64,000 nt of DNA from Campylobacter sp. RM5004 (GTDB lineage Bacteria; Campylobacterota; Campylobacteria; Campylobacterales; Campylobacteraceae): assembly GCF_022369455.1 (NCBI RefSeq), contig NZ_CP059599.1:276409-340408 (forward strand), written 5' to 3'. Both the position numbers and the translations under genes were made by a program. Position 1 is the stretch's first letter. Every line of letters starts with the position of its first letter. Below are positions 62,423 to 64,000 of the stretch, piece after piece. Under the pieces are notes generated by a model, which was given only the letters and a program-made list of their open reading frames with translations, had not been told where the DNA came from and did not search any database.

Positions 62423-62473
62423 AATTCCTATTTCAAATTCTTGTAATTTTAGAGCGATTTAACGCTCTAAAAA
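62423..62473 (-). terminator. ilvE terminator next to a dispersed repeat copy
   Basis: TTTTAGAGCG (62448-62457), loop ATTTAA, CGCTCTAAAA (62464-62473), adjacent to the ilvE stop; minus strand continues into AAAATTACAAG. A repeat copy AAATTCCTATTTCAAATTC (62423-62441) follows. Good stem but short T-run. Confidence 0.7.
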
Positions 62474-63391
62474 TTAAATATAAGTTAGCCAAGAAGCGTA
62501 TTTTTCGTTTCTTCCATATACTATATCAAAGAACGCATCTTGGATTTTTTTAGTCATTGCACCACGAGAGCCATTTCCTATGATTCTGTGATCAAGTGAA
62601 TTAATAGGTGTGATTTCTGCTGCAGTTCCTGTAAAGAATGCTTCATCGCAAACATAAATTTCATCTCTACTAATTCTTCTTCTTTCAACGCTAATTCCTA
62701 AATCTTTAGCGATTTTTAATACTGAATCTTGAGTGATTGATTTTAGAGCATAATCATTTGGAGGTGTAATTAATACGCCATTTTTAACCATGAAAAAGCA
62801 CTCGCCTGTACCTTCTGCAATAAATCCTTCTTCATCACACATTAAAGCTTCTTCAAAACCTGAATTAATAGCTTCATATTTAGCCATCATTGAGTTTAGA
62901 TAGTTTGCACTTGCTTTTGCTTTATTAAAGTTTGCTTTTGTGCTATTTCTCATCAAAGATGAGCAACATACTTTAATTCCTTTTTCTAATCCTTCTTCAC
63001 CTAAATAAGCACCCCATTCCCAAGCAGCAATTCCAACTCTAACAGGAGCTTTTGCATGATAAATTCCCATAATTCCATCGCCTAAGAAAATTAAAGGGCG
63101 AATATAAGTATTTGAATTAAATTTATTTCTTCTTAATAATTCAATTTGAGCGTCTTCTAATTCTTTTTGAGAAAACGGAGGTGTAATAGCTGTTATTTTT
63201 GCACTTTCTAATAATCTTTTTGTGTGATCTTGTAATCTAAAAATAGCCATACCATTTTCAGTTTTATAAGCTCTAGTTCCTTCAAAAACAGCATTTGCAT
63301 AATGTAAAGAATGAGTTAAAAAGTGAACTTTTGCATCAGCAAAATCAATAATTTGTCCATCCATCCAAATGTAATCAGCTTTAATTGCCAT
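62474..63391 (-). CDS. ilvE: Branched-chain amino acid aminotransferase
   Basis: Last step of Leu, Ile and Val synthesis; PLP class IV fold. 305 residues. YIWMDGQIIDFADAKVHFLTHSLHYANAVFEGTRAY at the N-terminus (core HSLHYANAVFEG), catalytic Lys in NKAKASANYLNSMMAKYEA, and EEGFIAEGTGECFFMVKNG and FTGTAAEITPI. Lies beside the band-7 operon as in C. jejuni and complements leuA and ilvA here. Confidence 0.95.
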   Translation of the reverse strand: MAIKADYIWMDGQIIDFADAKVHFLTHSLHYANAVFEGTRAYKTENGMAIFRLQDHTKRLLESAKITAITPPFSQKELEDAQIELLRRNKFNSNTYIRPLIFLGDGIMGIYHAKAPVRVGIAAWEWGAYLGEEGLEKGIKVCCSSLMRNSTKANFNKAKASANYLNSMMAKYEAINSGFEEALMCDEEGFIAEGTGECFFMVKNGVLITPPNDYALKSITQDSVLKIAKDLGISVERRRISRDEIYVCDEAFFTGTAAEITPINSLDHRIIGNGSRGAMTKKIQDAFFDIVYGRNEKYASWLTYI

Positions 63392-63491
63392 GACATATCC
63401 TTTAAATTAATATTTTTTGGGAAGTTTAACAGAATTTTCATAATAAGTATTTATTTTTTTCACATAGAATAAAAATTAATAAGGAGAAAAA

Positions 63492-64000
63492 ATGGTAACT
63501 AATAAAAATTTTTATTTAAATAGAAGAAATTTCTTAAAATTAGGTGCAGGAGCTTTAGTTTCAAGTAGTGCAATAGCTGAAGAATTAAGTAAAACAAATC
63601 TTGATTTAGTTCCAAGCGATAGTGAATATGCTTATAATTATGTTAATTTTTATGAATTTAGCACTAATAAAAGCGAATGCGTAAAACTAGCAAATAAGTC
63701 TAAATTAAATGAAAAAGCAATTTCAATAGAGATTAGCGGTTTATGTGAAAATCCAATGACTTTAACTGATTTATCAGCTTTTAAAATTGTTGAAAGAGTT
63801 TATAAATTACGCTGCGTAGAAGCTTGGAGTATGAATTTACCTTGGCAAGGTTTTGAATTAGGAGAATTAATTAATCTTGCAAAACCTACAAAAGAAGCAA
63901 AATATGTAAAATTTACAAGCTTGTATGATCCTGATATATTTCCTGATCAAAGATTTAATGGAGTATTAGATTATCCTTATGTAGAAGGCCTAAGGCTTGA
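63492..64000 (+). CDS. msrP: MsrP (YedY)-type molybdopterin sulfoxide reductase, N-terminal part
   Basis: Periplasmic molybdoenzyme repairing methionine sulfoxide in exported proteins. The first 169 residues are in the window. A twin-arginine signal NRRNFLKLGAGALVSSSAIA, then the molybdopterin-ligand Cys in YKLRCVEAWSMNLPWQGFEL (core LRCVEAWSM), equivalent to YRLRCVEAWSM in E. coli YedY. AAGGAG lies six bases before ATG. The gene runs off the right edge. It needs molybdenum cofactor, made with MoaC. Confidence 0.93.
   Translation, partial: MVTNKNFYLNRRNFLKLGAGALVSSSAIAEELSKTNLDLVPSDSEYAYNYVNFYEFSTNKSECVKLANKSKLNEKAISIEISGLCENPMTLTDLSAFKIVERVYKLRCVEAWSMNLPWQGFELGELINLAKPTKEAKYVKFTSLYDPDIFPDQRFNGVLDYPYVEGLRL

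Overview
The window is AT-rich, tightly packed chromosomal DNA from an epsilonproteobacterium, most likely a Campylobacter. The markers are a cbb3 oxidase operon followed by the genus-typical DUF4006/FixH tail, a CfbpABC-like ferric transporter, an astA/dsbA/dsbB block, ATG/TGA-overlapping operons, TTG/GTG starts, and long poly-G tracts like those of Campylobacter contingency loci. The species cannot be told from the sequence. Both edges cut genes: ccoN on the left, msrP on the right.

Layout. 0-4.1 kb: ccoNOQP plus five small accessory membrane genes. 4.4-7.6 kb: cfbpABC iron uptake. 7.7-9.4 kb: two paralogous lipoproteins. 9.5-11.3 kb (minus): coiled-coil protein, DUF493 protein, moaC. 11.3-25.6 kb (plus): a long run of housekeeping and transport genes (acidic protein, two membrane proteins with GGDEF-like ends, MFS, NhaC-type antiporter, trmA, ilvA, glyS, DUF815 ATPase, HhH glycosylase, Nudix, SulP, USP). 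25.7-27.9 kb: three paralogous small outer-membrane beta-barrels, with poly-G tracts in two promoters. 28.0-33.8 kb: tpx, a sodium:neurotransmitter symporter-family (SNF) transporter with a disrupted 5' end, pckA, an ATPase-like protein, rnhB, ung. 33.8-38.9 kb: an unusual lineage-specific cassette. 38.9-41.5 kb (minus): pyrE, pyrF, MFS. 41.9-47.0 kb: dsbL-dsbI-astA-astA with a G10 tract inside dsbL. 47.1-57.1 kb (minus): leuA, NYN protein, pssA/psd, ftsH, prmA, cheY, tRNA-Leu, atpE, rsmD and a pair resembling iron-sulfur proteins without cysteines. 57.1-59.2 kb: truD, galE. 59.2-64 kb: an orphan poly-G promoter and lipoprotein, two DUF2393 genes, a band-7 protein, ilvE, msrP.

The best candidate for an undescribed system is 33.8-38.9 kb. 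Three tandem minus-strand modules each pair a tiny exported, aromatic-rich peptide gene with a gene for a roughly 310-335 residue protein carrying two EF-hand loops. A fourth EF-hand gene faces the other way. Hairpins separate peptide from EF-hand gene in every module. Two modules share a 257-bp identical promoter/signal-peptide segment, so copy number probably changes by recombination. Their function is unknown to me.

Two other layers cut across the window. First, four poly-G tracts: three sit just upstream of a TATTAT -10 box (spacer-type phase variation) and one lies in the dsbL signal-peptide codons, where it would switch the disulfide partner of the sulfotransferases. Second, a dispersed repeat of about 18 bp (core GAATTTGAAATAGGAATT) occurs at 17 or more loci, usually as an inverted pair at gene ends, but also inside coding sequence, as stop codons, and once as a ribosome binding site. 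Every copy holds RAATTY motifs.
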